The notes beneath the pieces are model-generated. The model had not been told where the DNA came from, ran no database searches, and saw only the letters and a list, made by a program, of their open reading frames with translations. This document shows, in pieces, positions 27,201 through 34,960 of a stretch of DNA of 57,024 bases. The position numbers and the translations under genes are program-made. How positions within the stretch are numbered: the first letter of the stretch is position 1; each line of letters starts with the position of its first letter. This DNA comes from Proteobacteria bacterium SG_bin5 (GTDB lineage Bacteria; Pseudomonadota; Alphaproteobacteria; Sphingomonadales; Sphingomonadaceae): contig LWDI01000059.1 in NCBI GenBank assembly GCA_002083475.1, positions 1 through 57,024 of the forward strand, given 5' to 3'.

Positions 27201-28573
27201 TGGAAGGGGAGGTCGAGGTTGCGCGCGACGATCCTCGGCTGGGCGAAGCGCGGCGCGCACGTCGTGCGCAGCCGCAGGTTGCTCCCTTCGATGTGCGCCT
27301 CGACACCGCAGTTGAGGCCGATGGCGGGATATTCCAGGTGCTCGCGGAAACGATAGGACGGCTCCACACGGTCCAGCCGCAGCTGACGGTGGGCGCCGGT
27401 CGGCATCTCGATCACAAGGCCGGCGTTGAACACCGTGTTGCAGCGGCCACGCGCGTCGGATGGGGTCGGCTCGGGCGACTGGTTGTCGAGCATGATGCGC
27501 ATCGAGATTGCGCTTGCGTCCAGGAAGTCGGTCTGACGCTCGACCTTCACGACGACGCGGGACAGGTCCGGGACGAGGCGGTTGCGATCGACCGGACGTG
27601 CCGCCAGCGCCGTGACCGCAGCCCGCCACTTCTCCTCGCTTAGCGTCTCCCCCGGCTGAACGGAGACGTCGCGCCAGGCGATAGTCGCCCCCGGTCCGGT
27701 CACCCACGCCTCCAGCTGGGCGGCGACCGCGTCGCCGAGCGACCGGTTGTAGGCCTCGATGGTCGAGGCCAGTTGCGTATCCGACGCGTCGCACTCGAAC
27801 TCCAGTGCCGGCAGATCCAGGTCGAGGCGCGTCCACTTTCCAGGTATGGGCGCGGGATCAACGAGCCCGAGCGGCAGTTCGCGGCGGTCGCGGACGAGCC
27901 TAGGGATCGGCGGAAGCGCCGGCTTCGCGTCCTCGGGGGTGTTCACGTCGGTGTCGGCGACGTCCACCGACGGCTGCGGGGCCTCGTCCGTGTCGAAGTC
28001 CTCTGTCAGCAGCTTGATGCCGTGTGCGGCATAGGCCTTCTGCCGGACATCGGCCAGGATCTGCGCACGGATCGCCCGCACCTTTGATCGCTTGGCCTCA
28101 TCCATGCCCTTCCAGTCGGGCTTGTCCACGCCGGCGGCCTGGAGCGCGGGCATGCGCTCGGTCCGGATCGCGTCGTCGATCTGCTGCTGTATGTTCGCCC
28201 GCAGCCGGAAGTCGAAGTCGAGCTCGCCGCCGCCGGCCATCAGGTCAGTCCATGCCGGGATGACCCTGACGTATACCGAGAAGCGCGGCGTGACGCGCAT
28301 CGTCGCGCCGGATCCGGCGTTCGCGATCACGTCGACGCCGATGGCCGCGACCCGGATGTCCGTCGTCTCGTCTGCCTGGCCCGAAGTGTCGAACCGCGGC
28401 AGGAGCTGCCCCGCGAAGATGCCTCGCCTCGGCGAACTGCCGAGCAGCTGGCGTCCGCGATCGTCGCCGCCGGCGACGCGTCCGACCAGCGCGTTCACCA
28501 GTGCGTCGCAGACGGCCTCCTTCAGCTCGACGTCGATCTTAGAAAGCTCGCTGTTCGACTTATCCTTCATCAT
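24233..28573 (-). CDS. drmA: DrmA-like large helicase
   Basis: DISARM core helicase (1446 residues). An N-terminal region of about 550 residues without clear motifs is followed by the helicase core: motif I FPTGGGKSEA near residue 620, a DEAH box IIQDEAHLLEES near 895, motif III ATATIS near 945, and in the second half TSAISHGVDVDRFN and motif VI IQASSRVGRTHVG near 1216. A cysteine cluster around CPVCGE near 760 could bind zinc. It starts with two adjacent ATG codons (28573/28570) overlapping the upstream stop. This order, helicase then DUF1998 then PLD, is the DISARM signature. Confidence 0.87.
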   Translation of the reverse strand: MMKDKSNSELSKIDVELKEAVCDALVNALVGRVAGGDDRGRQLLGSSPRRGIFAGQLLPRFDTSGQADETTDIRVAAIGVDVIANAGSGATMRVTPRFSVYVRVIPAWTDLMAGGGELDFDFRLRANIQQQIDDAIRTERMPALQAAGVDKPDWKGMDEAKRSKVRAIRAQILADVRQKAYAAHGIKLLTEDFDTDEAPQPSVDVADTDVNTPEDAKPALPPIPRLVRDRRELPLGLVDPAPIPGKWTRLDLDLPALEFECDASDTQLASTIEAYNRSLGDAVAAQLEAWVTGPGATIAWRDVSVQPGETLSEEKWRAAVTALAARPVDRNRLVPDLSRVVVKVERQTDFLDASAISMRIMLDNQSPEPTPSDARGRCNTVFNAGLVIEMPTGAHRQLRLDRVEPSYRFREHLEYPAIGLNCGVEAHIEGSNLRLRTTCAPRFAQPRIVARNLDLPFQFAVLKDPSFDASRLLELPRQYLAWIERQEERLTGTVTAGLEPADAAIETARLQKDIAAQRAEARYIQRGVELLIASKKAADALAAGEGGDRWGLARRAAPWRAWTMTNEAFAMRDAFDPSRGWRLFQMAFVLAHVPVFASRMVEWREAHDPLLDEDGVSLLYFPTGGGKSEAFYGTLLFAMFLDRLRGKDRGITAMIRYPLRLLTLQQAQRLLKLVVRAELVRKRHGVGAWPFEMGFWVGSQNTPNHYGAFKSDIPLTSDDDHPDDSALDGETGDDQERDRGRRYVDAREAFDKIPECPVCGETTGLRRDESDGQFGKRAAILCFNDACEWNKAHGGRHPLPFLLTDDAVYARAPSIVLGTVDKLAMLGQNTSTISKVLGMFGLARRIDHRGNLDNPRSEADLKRDPAADRCSNVYPAYETGRHVFHDPFPSLIIQDEAHLLEESLGTFSGLFDTLLDTTLEDIADMAGDTLSVARRWTGDGWGAARMPKIIAATATISAPERQLETLYQRIPLRFPYPGPDLYHSFFAAPADPPAENGDRVALGASLPFAQAPEATAPWMRLYVSLMTNDATHTVTTVGVLAAFHGIVTSLWDGMLDEAKRPQTIATIRAAVSPGRAGDWHRAAIDRAVGLGREADIMALIDLHRIALAYVTNKKGGDQVIDALSAAVEQEHRRIGRAHAAFDSRLISGGIDMKEIQAVMEAADRSFAGAEYPDVADTVRNIVATSAISHGVDVDRFNSMFFAGLPSDIAEYIQASSRVGRTHVGFVMLLPTPQSRRDRYVVETHDIFHRFLERMIAPPAVERWAENAIKRTMASYVQAWAMLREARDFIAKDDARKFEVPHMDQVSRLAALEKRDHLGFTKELVSFMLRASGFAGKGSSHLGSPHYEEFYRGLVDNQVERFARHISSLATIPSLRDYWTDVPVFKPPMTSLRDVDEAGYIVAAMRDPRARGRSADVDRRDIAKVMKEIRTQRGSASELDADGGSDG

Positions 28574-31320
28574 CCCCTGAAGCTCCGGACATTGTCGACG
28601 ACGGCCACGTGCTCCTCGGCCATCGACCGAAGCAATCGTATCTGATCGGTGCGGTCACGGTTGCTCGCCATCGCCGCGTGCGGATCCGTGAGGATGCCCC
28701 GGAACGCGTCGTGGAAGACATTGCCGTAGCGCAGCCGGTGCGACCGCTGCGCGACCACTGCCCACCGCCAGAAGTTGCTCGCCATTCGGTCGCCGATGCC
28801 GAGGGCCCCGGTGAAGCGCATGAACGTCTCGCGATCGCTCGGCGCGTGTGCGACCACGTCGTGCAGAGGTTTTTCTAGCTCGTCGGCCAGGTCGATCCAG
28901 TAGCGCGCCCTCTCGGTTGTGACCGACTGGTCGCCCATCCGCGCGACGAGCGTCCGCAGCTTCGCCTGGATCGACGGCTCCGGGATCGCGGCGAACCGTT
29001 CGGCCACCAGCTCGTGATAGTCGCGGATCTCCTCGGAAGCGGTGGCCTGGATGTTCACCAGCGTGCGCGCCCGCTCGACGAAGCTGTGGCCGATCACGCA
29101 GACCTCGTCGCCGGGTTTCACGGCCGAGGCGGGACGCTCGACGAACGAAGTGGTGGCGGCGCCGTCATCGCGTAGCACTATCTCGGTGCCTCGACGCGCG
29201 ATGATGCGCTGCTTGTTCTTGAGTTCGATCTCGACGAGGTTGCGCTCCCCGCGACCGCCCCCGCTGAGGTCGACCACGGTGCCGTTCGGGAACTCGATAT
29301 CGTCGGTTGGCATCTCGAAGCGGACGACGTGACGGCCGATCTCTTCGACCCTTGCGTTCGCCTTCGCCGCGAAGCTGCGGAGTCGGACGGCCAGCGGCGC
29401 GATCCCAATCTCGTCCGCGAGCCGCTCGGCATCTCGGGCGGCGAACGCCAACGTATCGGCGTCGGCCAGCACGGTCACCTGCTCGGGCAGCCATGGCTGG
29501 CTGAGCATGGTCAGGATGACGGTCCGCGTCGGCGCGACGATGACCACGCGTTTGAACTGGTTCCGGGCGCCGGGCGGCAGGGCGGCGACCGCCCTGAGCA
29601 CACGCTCTCCCCCGAACCGGACGAACTCGGAGTCGATGCGCGCCGCGAGCTTCGGCTCTACAGCGCGCAGGCGGTCCGCAGCGAACTCTGCGACTAGGTC
29701 CGACCGGAAGACGACCACCGATTTCGAGCTCGACCGCGCCGCCGGCTTCAAGGCCGCCTCGAGCAGCGTCGTCATAGGGGTCGCCGCGTCGAAGGTCCGC
29801 ATGATTTCCCGCGCCCTCCCGAGCGCGCCATCGTCGGCGTCCAGCTGGCTTGCCAGACTCCGGGGATCGGTGAGCGTGGCGAGGTCGGCGCCAGCCCGGT
29901 AGACCGACATCAGGTCGTTGGCCGCCGCAGTGGAGGTCTCCCGTTCCATGAAGCGGCCCAGCTCCGCGAGGGATCCGGGCAACGAAGCCGTGCGGCGGAT
30001 GGTCGCCATGAGGTTCCGCGCCGTATCGGCCCCCTTCGGATCGCCCCTGTCCAAAAGGCTGTTCGCAAGGTGGCGGATCGCCTCGATCCCCTGCGCCGTG
30101 TCGCCGAAGAACCCGTCGACCTCGATGCGGCCGCCGCCCTCGAACGCCGCCGGTTCTGTTGAGATCGGCTGAACGATGTCCGAGGCCTGGGAATAGGCCA
30201 CGTGCCCTGGCGCCGGGACCTGCTTGCCGTTCTTCCCAGGTCGGCGCGTGCCGAGGATGTCGAACCGCGCTGTCCTGTAGGTCCACGGGTCATCGGCGAT
30301 GGCCATGATGCCGGTGGAGGGATGGACGTCACGCAAGCAGGCCACCATCTCGGCGGCCTTCTCGACCCAGTTCCATCCAAGCCTGCTGCGGGCGGTCCGC
30401 GTCAGGTCGAGGATCAGGAGGTCGGGGCTACGCTTGATTGCGCGAAGGTCCACGCCGATCCGCTCGCCGGCGCGCAGCGTGTAGAGGAAGAAGTCCGCCT
30501 TGTCGGGGTCGTCTGCCTCGTTCGAGCGGCTCTGCTTGCCGATGTCTGTCTTCGAGCGCGTCCGCCACAGGAGGGTGCTGTTTGCCGCCCGTTCGCCGCG
30601 CGGCGTCGCGTGGGGGATGATCTCATCAAGGATGGGGTGCTCGAACTCGGCATAGTTGCGACCGTCGGACGCACGCCCGGTCAGGTTGCGCACGCGGCCG
30701 AGGACTTGGTGGAAGTCCTTCGCTGCATCGCCGCCGCCGTTCATGTAACGCTTGACGTGCTCGAAGTTGACCACGCCGAGCTCATGCCGGTCCACCTGCA
30801 CCTGTCGGGCCTGGGCATGGGTGCTGCGCGCATAGGGGAAGACGACCGCGCGGACCTCGTCCGAGCGGCGTCGCACCGTCTCGCTCGTGCCCTGCGACAC
30901 TACCCGCTCCGCGTCGGCGCTGCCGACCGCCGCGATCGTCAACAGTCCGGCGATGGCAGACGGGGATATTCGCACCGGCGGCCACGGCATCACCACCTGC
31001 ACCGAGCCGTCCGACGCGACCTCTGCGGCCGAACGGACGAGACGTTGGTAAGCGGGCGTGACGGCGGCCGCCTCACTCAATCCCAGCTTGTGGAACGGTT
31101 GGGCGGCGAGCGCCGCCATGTATCGCTCGATGTCCCGCGGTTTGCGCGCGGGGACGGCTGGCTTCGGCGGTGCTGAACTCGCCGACTGGGCGCGCGCGGC
31201 ACTCGCCTTCGCTATCTTCGACAGCAGGGCTTGGCGCTTGTCGAGTGCGGCCCGGCGCTGCTCGGCGCGATCGTTGAGGCCCATGCCCGGCGGCTTCTGG
31301 AATGGCCGATCCCGGGACAT
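28570..31320 (-). CDS. Unrecognised large protein in the DISARM-like operon (DrmE candidate)
   Basis: A 916-residue cytosolic protein. I see no Walker A, DEAx box or methylase motif, so it is not the SNF2 helicase DrmD of class 1 DISARM. The C-terminal half has alternating strand/helix blocks (SSKSVVVFRSDLVAEFAADRL, FKRVVIVAPTRTVILTML, LPEQVTVLADADTLAFAARD) like a degenerate helicase or nuclease-associated fold. Position and size suggest DrmE, the class 2 signature protein of unknown fold; I cannot confirm this without a profile search. Both ends overlap neighbours by a few bases. Confidence 0.5.
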   Translation of the reverse strand: MSRDRPFQKPPGMGLNDRAEQRRAALDKRQALLSKIAKASAARAQSASSAPPKPAVPARKPRDIERYMAALAAQPFHKLGLSEAAAVTPAYQRLVRSAAEVASDGSVQVVMPWPPVRISPSAIAGLLTIAAVGSADAERVVSQGTSETVRRRSDEVRAVVFPYARSTHAQARQVQVDRHELGVVNFEHVKRYMNGGGDAAKDFHQVLGRVRNLTGRASDGRNYAEFEHPILDEIIPHATPRGERAANSTLLWRTRSKTDIGKQSRSNEADDPDKADFFLYTLRAGERIGVDLRAIKRSPDLLILDLTRTARSRLGWNWVEKAAEMVACLRDVHPSTGIMAIADDPWTYRTARFDILGTRRPGKNGKQVPAPGHVAYSQASDIVQPISTEPAAFEGGGRIEVDGFFGDTAQGIEAIRHLANSLLDRGDPKGADTARNLMATIRRTASLPGSLAELGRFMERETSTAAANDLMSVYRAGADLATLTDPRSLASQLDADDGALGRAREIMRTFDAATPMTTLLEAALKPAARSSSKSVVVFRSDLVAEFAADRLRAVEPKLAARIDSEFVRFGGERVLRAVAALPPGARNQFKRVVIVAPTRTVILTMLSQPWLPEQVTVLADADTLAFAARDAERLADEIGIAPLAVRLRSFAAKANARVEEIGRHVVRFEMPTDDIEFPNGTVVDLSGGGRGERNLVEIELKNKQRIIARRGTEIVLRDDGAATTSFVERPASAVKPGDEVCVIGHSFVERARTLVNIQATASEEIRDYHELVAERFAAIPEPSIQAKLRTLVARMGDQSVTTERARYWIDLADELEKPLHDVVAHAPSDRETFMRFTGALGIGDRMASNFWRWAVVAQRSHRLRYGNVFHDAFRGILTDPHAAMASNRDRTDQIRLLRSMAEEHVAVVDNVRSFRG

Positions 31321-32924
31321 CAGGCGTCGATCGTTTCCGGCACGTGCCGGTATGCGGCGCTGGCCGCGGCTTCGGAATCGCCGTCCGCTTCCTCGAGCGC
31401 GTGTGCGAATGCCGTCGGGGATGGAAGGTCGAGTTGTCGCAGAAGGGTCACCGACACGGCGGCGGTGCCGGACACCCGGCGGTAGCGTTGATCGACCGCG
31501 GCGGTGTTGAGCAGCTTGACCGCCAGGTCGAGCATTTCGGGATCATCTGCGGTGAGCACGATGGTGTGGTTCTCGCTGACGAAGCCGCCCCACTTCGACT
31601 TGACCGAAGGGTCGACCATCGCCGCGACCAGCCGCCGGGGCTGCTTGTCGTTAGTCGTGCGCTGCATGACTGCGGCGGCGCTGGTGACGATGGCGGCGCT
31701 GTCCTCGTTAAAGGTGACGAAGTCGGTGCCCGCGTTCTTCTTACCGAGCGGCACGCACGTGGTGCCGGGCCGCACGTTCTTCGCCCAGATGAGCGGGTAT
31801 CCGCGCTGGCGCCGGCCGAGCTTGGCGACGAGCCGGCCTTTCTCCCGGTTCCACACGAAGTATCCGGCGCGCGCCGTCACGCCGTAGTCGGCCAGCGTTG
31901 AGCCCCCGACCAGGGTCGGATCGATGGCGGGCAGGGGCCAAGCGTCACCCGGCTCCGACGGTAGCGTCTGCTCGGTGACCGGGCCGGCCGACGGCATCGC
32001 GCCGACCACAGGGAAGCGGACGACCGCCGTCGCGTCGTGCGACTTGCCCTTTCGAGCGATCAGCACGCTGATGTCCTGCGCCACGTCGATGAACACGCCC
32101 TCGCGGCCGGGTATGGAGCCTACCACGAGGACCTCCGCCTGCGAGCGGATGAATGCGCGCATGCGGTCGTATAGCGGTCCGGCGCGGAAGCTCGACGGGA
32201 TCACAAGCGCGACGATCCCGCCAGGTTTCGCGTGCCGGAAGCAGAGTTCCGCGAAGAGCGCGTATTTGTTTACGTGGCCGCTGTGTGCGACCTTGCGCCA
32301 AGCGTTGCCGGGAACGTCGTCGAGACCGACGCGGCCGTAGGGCGGGTTGGCGACCACGAGACCATATGAGGCCGGGATGGTGACCCGCAGCGCATCGCCG
32401 GTGATGATCACCTCCCGGCCGAGGGGTGATCCCAGGCGCTCCGCGATCAGGCACCCGGACAGCTTGGCGAGGCCCGTGTCGATCTCGATGCCGTTGAGGC
32501 GGTATCCCACCTCATTCGGGTCAAGCCCGGCGGTGGCCATGCGGCCGGCCAACGTCGACAGGAAAGCCGCGCCGCCTGCCGCCGGATCGAGCACGCTGTC
32601 CGCCTCTATGTCGAACCCGGCTTCTATCGCGAGGTCCACCACCGCGTCGGCGACGGTCGGAGGCGTGAAGTAGGTGGCCTGCGATCGGCGGACCTTGGTC
32701 GGCAGCAGCAGGGTGTAGAGAGTGCCGACCCAGTAGTGGCGCTCGTCGAGTGGGAGTGCCCGCAGCGCGCGGCGGAACACGTCCAGGCTGGGCTCGCCAA
32801 TGTCGGCGAGCAGGTCAAGGCAGATGTCGGCGCGGGCTTGCGGCGTGGTCGCCCGCTTGGCGAGCGAGCGAGCGGTCGTGCGCGCGTGCGCGAGCAGCGT
32901 AGCCTTGGTCCCCCTCTCGTTCAT
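31320..32924 (-). CDS. N6-adenine DNA methyltransferase of the DISARM-like operon
   Basis: A 534-residue type I/TaqI-like adenine methyltransferase, first gene of the operon; its methylation would mark self DNA. SAM motif I is VLDPAAGGAAFLS (near residue 110) and the catalytic motif IV NPPYGRVG is near 195; the C-terminal 200 residues should read the DNA target. I start at ATG 32924, preceded by GGGGGA and downstream of a good promoter; the open frame reaches 32978 but would overlap that promoter. It is about half the size of the class 1 DISARM methylase (drmMI), and class 2 systems carry a cytosine methylase instead. Confidence 0.82.
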   Translation of the reverse strand: MNERGTKATLLAHARTTARSLAKRATTPQARADICLDLLADIGEPSLDVFRRALRALPLDERHYWVGTLYTLLLPTKVRRSQATYFTPPTVADAVVDLAIEAGFDIEADSVLDPAAGGAAFLSTLAGRMATAGLDPNEVGYRLNGIEIDTGLAKLSGCLIAERLGSPLGREVIITGDALRVTIPASYGLVVANPPYGRVGLDDVPGNAWRKVAHSGHVNKYALFAELCFRHAKPGGIVALVIPSSFRAGPLYDRMRAFIRSQAEVLVVGSIPGREGVFIDVAQDISVLIARKGKSHDATAVVRFPVVGAMPSAGPVTEQTLPSEPGDAWPLPAIDPTLVGGSTLADYGVTARAGYFVWNREKGRLVAKLGRRQRGYPLIWAKNVRPGTTCVPLGKKNAGTDFVTFNEDSAAIVTSAAAVMQRTTNDKQPRRLVAAMVDPSVKSKWGGFVSENHTIVLTADDPEMLDLAVKLLNTAAVDQRYRRVSGTAAVSVTLLRQLDLPSPTAFAHALEEADGDSEAAASAAYRHVPETIDA

Positions 32925-32960
32925 TGCAATTCCCCCTGCGCTGACCACCTGCGCGCAGTA

Positions 32961-32988
32961 GTTATAGGTCGGCTTCACTCGCTCGCAA
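32961..32988 (-). promoter_or_regulatory. Putative sigma-70 promoter of the DISARM-like operon
   Basis: On the minus strand TTGCGA (32988-32983) and TATAAC (32966-32961) are 16 bases apart. Transcription would start near 32953, about 30 bases before the methylase ATG at 32924. The remaining gap to the converging PycTIR stop at 33181 contains no gene I can support. Confidence 0.45.
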
Positions 32989-33180
32989 AACCGTTTAATT
33001 GCCGTTTCTTATTGGTCGTGGTTTCGCTTCGATAGGCAGTTGCTCCGCTTCGTCAGAACCGCCGCGCAACTCAGCAAAAGAGCCTGACGCATGACTGCTG
33101 CCCAGCCGCTCGGCGTAGCGCAGTCCGGCTTGATTAAGCGGTCGTCTTCTCTTGGGCAGGCAGTTCGGAACGAGGCCTAC

Positions 33181-34104
33181 TCAGCAGGCCCTGCGATCGC
33201 GCCGCACACCAATGAACTCGATCCGCTTGCGCGCTTGATCGCACGCCTTCGCGACGGAGCGCTCCATCGCGTCCAGATCAGTTCCCCTGTAGCGCAGCGT
33301 GGTCAGGCCGGCGAGGTCGGAAGGGAGCTTCACTCGCGGATCCGCGTCGACCAGGAGGAACGAGCGCTCCCGACCGAGGCGGCCCACAGAGATCCCGTAT
33401 TCGAAGTGCACATTGTCCCGCGGAACTTTGTGCTCCTCGCCTCGAAACACGAGCAAGTCGTCGGCCCGCGCCACGGCGATGGTGAAGTCGGCACGTTCGA
33501 TCGCGTCCTCGAGCGAGCTGATCGGATAATCGGAGACGCCGAACGTGCCTTGGTCCCAGAGGTAGACCGAGATTTCGTCACCATCGAGATTCTGACGCAC
33601 CTCCTGTGCCACGCCCAGCCCCTCCTTCGACGAGATGACGAAGATCCGCGGGTGCTCATTGGCCGCGCCGATCTCCTGGTTCCGGTGATCGAGCTGATCC
33701 GCCACTGCATCCGCTGTCGCCTTCCAGAATTCAGCATCGTCACCCACGATCTGCTCAACATCCTCCAGGGCGACAGTCAGCACATAGCTCGGCGAGGCGG
33801 CCTTCAGCGTCGCGGTGCGGGGTCGCGCCCGATTGAGGCCGGCCAGCTCCCCGACAGATTCGCCCGCCACCCGAGTCTGCTTTTGCTGACCGTGGATCAG
33901 CACTTCGAACTCGCCGGCGAGGATGAAGTGGAGGTCATTATCCCATCCACCTTGCTCGACAAGCAGGTCACCTGGCGCCAGCTCGGTGGTACGTCCGGCG
34001 TCCGCGAACTTCTCGGCCAGTTCGCGATCGCTACGAATTAGCCGCTGCCGAAGCAGCGCCTCTATGATCCCTTCCCGGTTGAACCGGTCACTAAGACTCG
34101 TCAT
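33181..34104 (-). CDS. PycTIR-like effector: cyclic-nucleotide-binding domain plus TIR
   Basis: A 307-residue likely Pycsar effector. Residues 40-125 form a CNB domain (LAPGDLLVEQGG, FILAGEFEVLIHG, phosphate-binding GESVGELAGLNRARPRTATL with E82 and R96). Residues 152-300 form a TIR-like nucleotide-binding domain (PRIFVISSKEG, VYLWDQGTFGVSDYPISSLEDAI, NVHFEYGISVGRLGRERSF) in which E235 is the candidate catalytic Glu. In Pycsar, cCMP or cUMP binding activates TIR to degrade NAD+ and stop phage growth. ATG at 34104 has GGAGG upstream; the longer frame to 34296 lies inside the upstream gene. Confidence 0.83.
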   Translation of the reverse strand: MTSLSDRFNREGIIEALLRQRLIRSDRELAEKFADAGRTTELAPGDLLVEQGGWDNDLHFILAGEFEVLIHGQQKQTRVAGESVGELAGLNRARPRTATLKAASPSYVLTVALEDVEQIVGDDAEFWKATADAVADQLDHRNQEIGAANEHPRIFVISSKEGLGVAQEVRQNLDGDEISVYLWDQGTFGVSDYPISSLEDAIERADFTIAVARADDLLVFRGEEHKVPRDNVHFEYGISVGRLGRERSFLLVDADPRVKLPSDLAGLTTLRYRGTDLDAMERSVAKACDQARKRIEFIGVRRDRRAC

Positions 34105-34135
34105 TCTCGTCAGCCTCCAATTTCTTTCGATGCTG

Positions 34136-34960
34136 TTAGGCAGCACGTGCCGGTCGGCAGGCGTGGGCGTCGGTCGCCAGCGGGCATCCTTCGATCGAGC
34201 CGCAGCAGGGTGCTCCACGGAGGACCTCCCAGAAGGCCTCCTCCTCCTCGCGCATGCGGTGCAGCTCGATCGCGAGGATGGCTGCTTGTTCCGCATGATC
34301 GCCGCACGAGCGCAGTACGGCTGGCCGGCGACGTCCGCCGGCGGGACAGACGCATGGCCTCCTCAGGTTCACCACCCGGGCGCTGCGCACCCACACCGAA
34401 AAGAGCCGTTGTCCATCCCGCAGTACCTGCACCGCAGGCCCTTCCGAGCCGCCGCCCCGGACGGTGACGGTCAAGCGGCGGTCTGCCAGATAGGACGGGA
34501 ACGGCTCGCCCAGCCGCTCGGCTGCGCTTTCCGCACGCAGCTGATGGAGCGCCGCCGCAGGGCCGTGTGCGCGACCTTGGCCATCCGGCCAACACCGCAA
34601 CCGCGCCGCGCGGGTCTGGAGCTGAAGGAAGCGCACTAGCGTCTCCCACCACGCCCAAGCCGCATCCGGACGATCGATCACGATGTCGTCGACGTCGCGC
34701 CAATATAGGCAGAAGCTGCCGTCCCGATTGATGTGACGTTCGGGACAGAAAGCCGGGAGGAGCAATGGCGAGATCTCCCGTGCCACAGCGGAGGCGCCGA
34801 ACACCGCGATGTTCAGGCTGTAGATCGGCGCCCGGCCATCGGCGAGCGGGACCGGCAGCGACACGAGCAGTTCCCCGCCCGAGCGCCCTAACTCGGTCGC
34901 GCCGAACTCGGGCATGCAGGCGGCGATTAGCGCCAGCGCCTTCTCCGATCCTGGGTTCAC
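34136..34960 (-). CDS. E2-like cysteine-domain protein in a Pycsar operon
   Basis: A 274-residue protein between the cyclase and the TIR effector. Residues 72-86 read CPERHINRDGSFCLYW, with WWETLVRFLQLQ and WPDGQGRAHG following. This H-x-N-x-DG-x-x-C order resembles the active-site region of bacterial E2-type conjugating enzymes (for example those of short type II CBASS), with C84 as candidate nucleophile. The C-terminal 80 residues are cysteine-rich (CVCPAGG, RSCGDH, PCCGSIEGC) and may bind zinc. It starts in the last bases of the cyclase gene (ATGA overlap). The E2 call rests on motif pattern only. Confidence 0.55.
   Translation of the reverse strand: MNPGSEKALALIAACMPEFGATELGRSGGELLVSLPVPLADGRAPIYSLNIAVFGASAVAREISPLLLPAFCPERHINRDGSFCLYWRDVDDIVIDRPDAAWAWWETLVRFLQLQTRAARLRCWPDGQGRAHGPAAALHQLRAESAAERLGEPFPSYLADRRLTVTVRGGGSEGPAVQVLRDGQRLFSVWVRSARVVNLRRPCVCPAGGRRRPAVLRSCGDHAEQAAILAIELHRMREEEEAFWEVLRGAPCCGSIEGCPLATDAHACRPARAA

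Noticed and set aside
25442..27643. 733-codon open frame on the plus strand
   Set aside because: Fully antisense to drmA, which has clear helicase motifs; the plus-strand product has no recognisable domain.
28570..31320. DrmD (SNF2-type helicase) for the 916-residue protein
   Set aside because: No Walker A, DEAx box or helicase motif VI is visible anywhere in the protein.
33091..34041. 316-codon plus-strand frame facing the TIR effector gene
   Set aside because: Antisense to a protein with clear CNB and TIR motifs, with no ribosome site of note.
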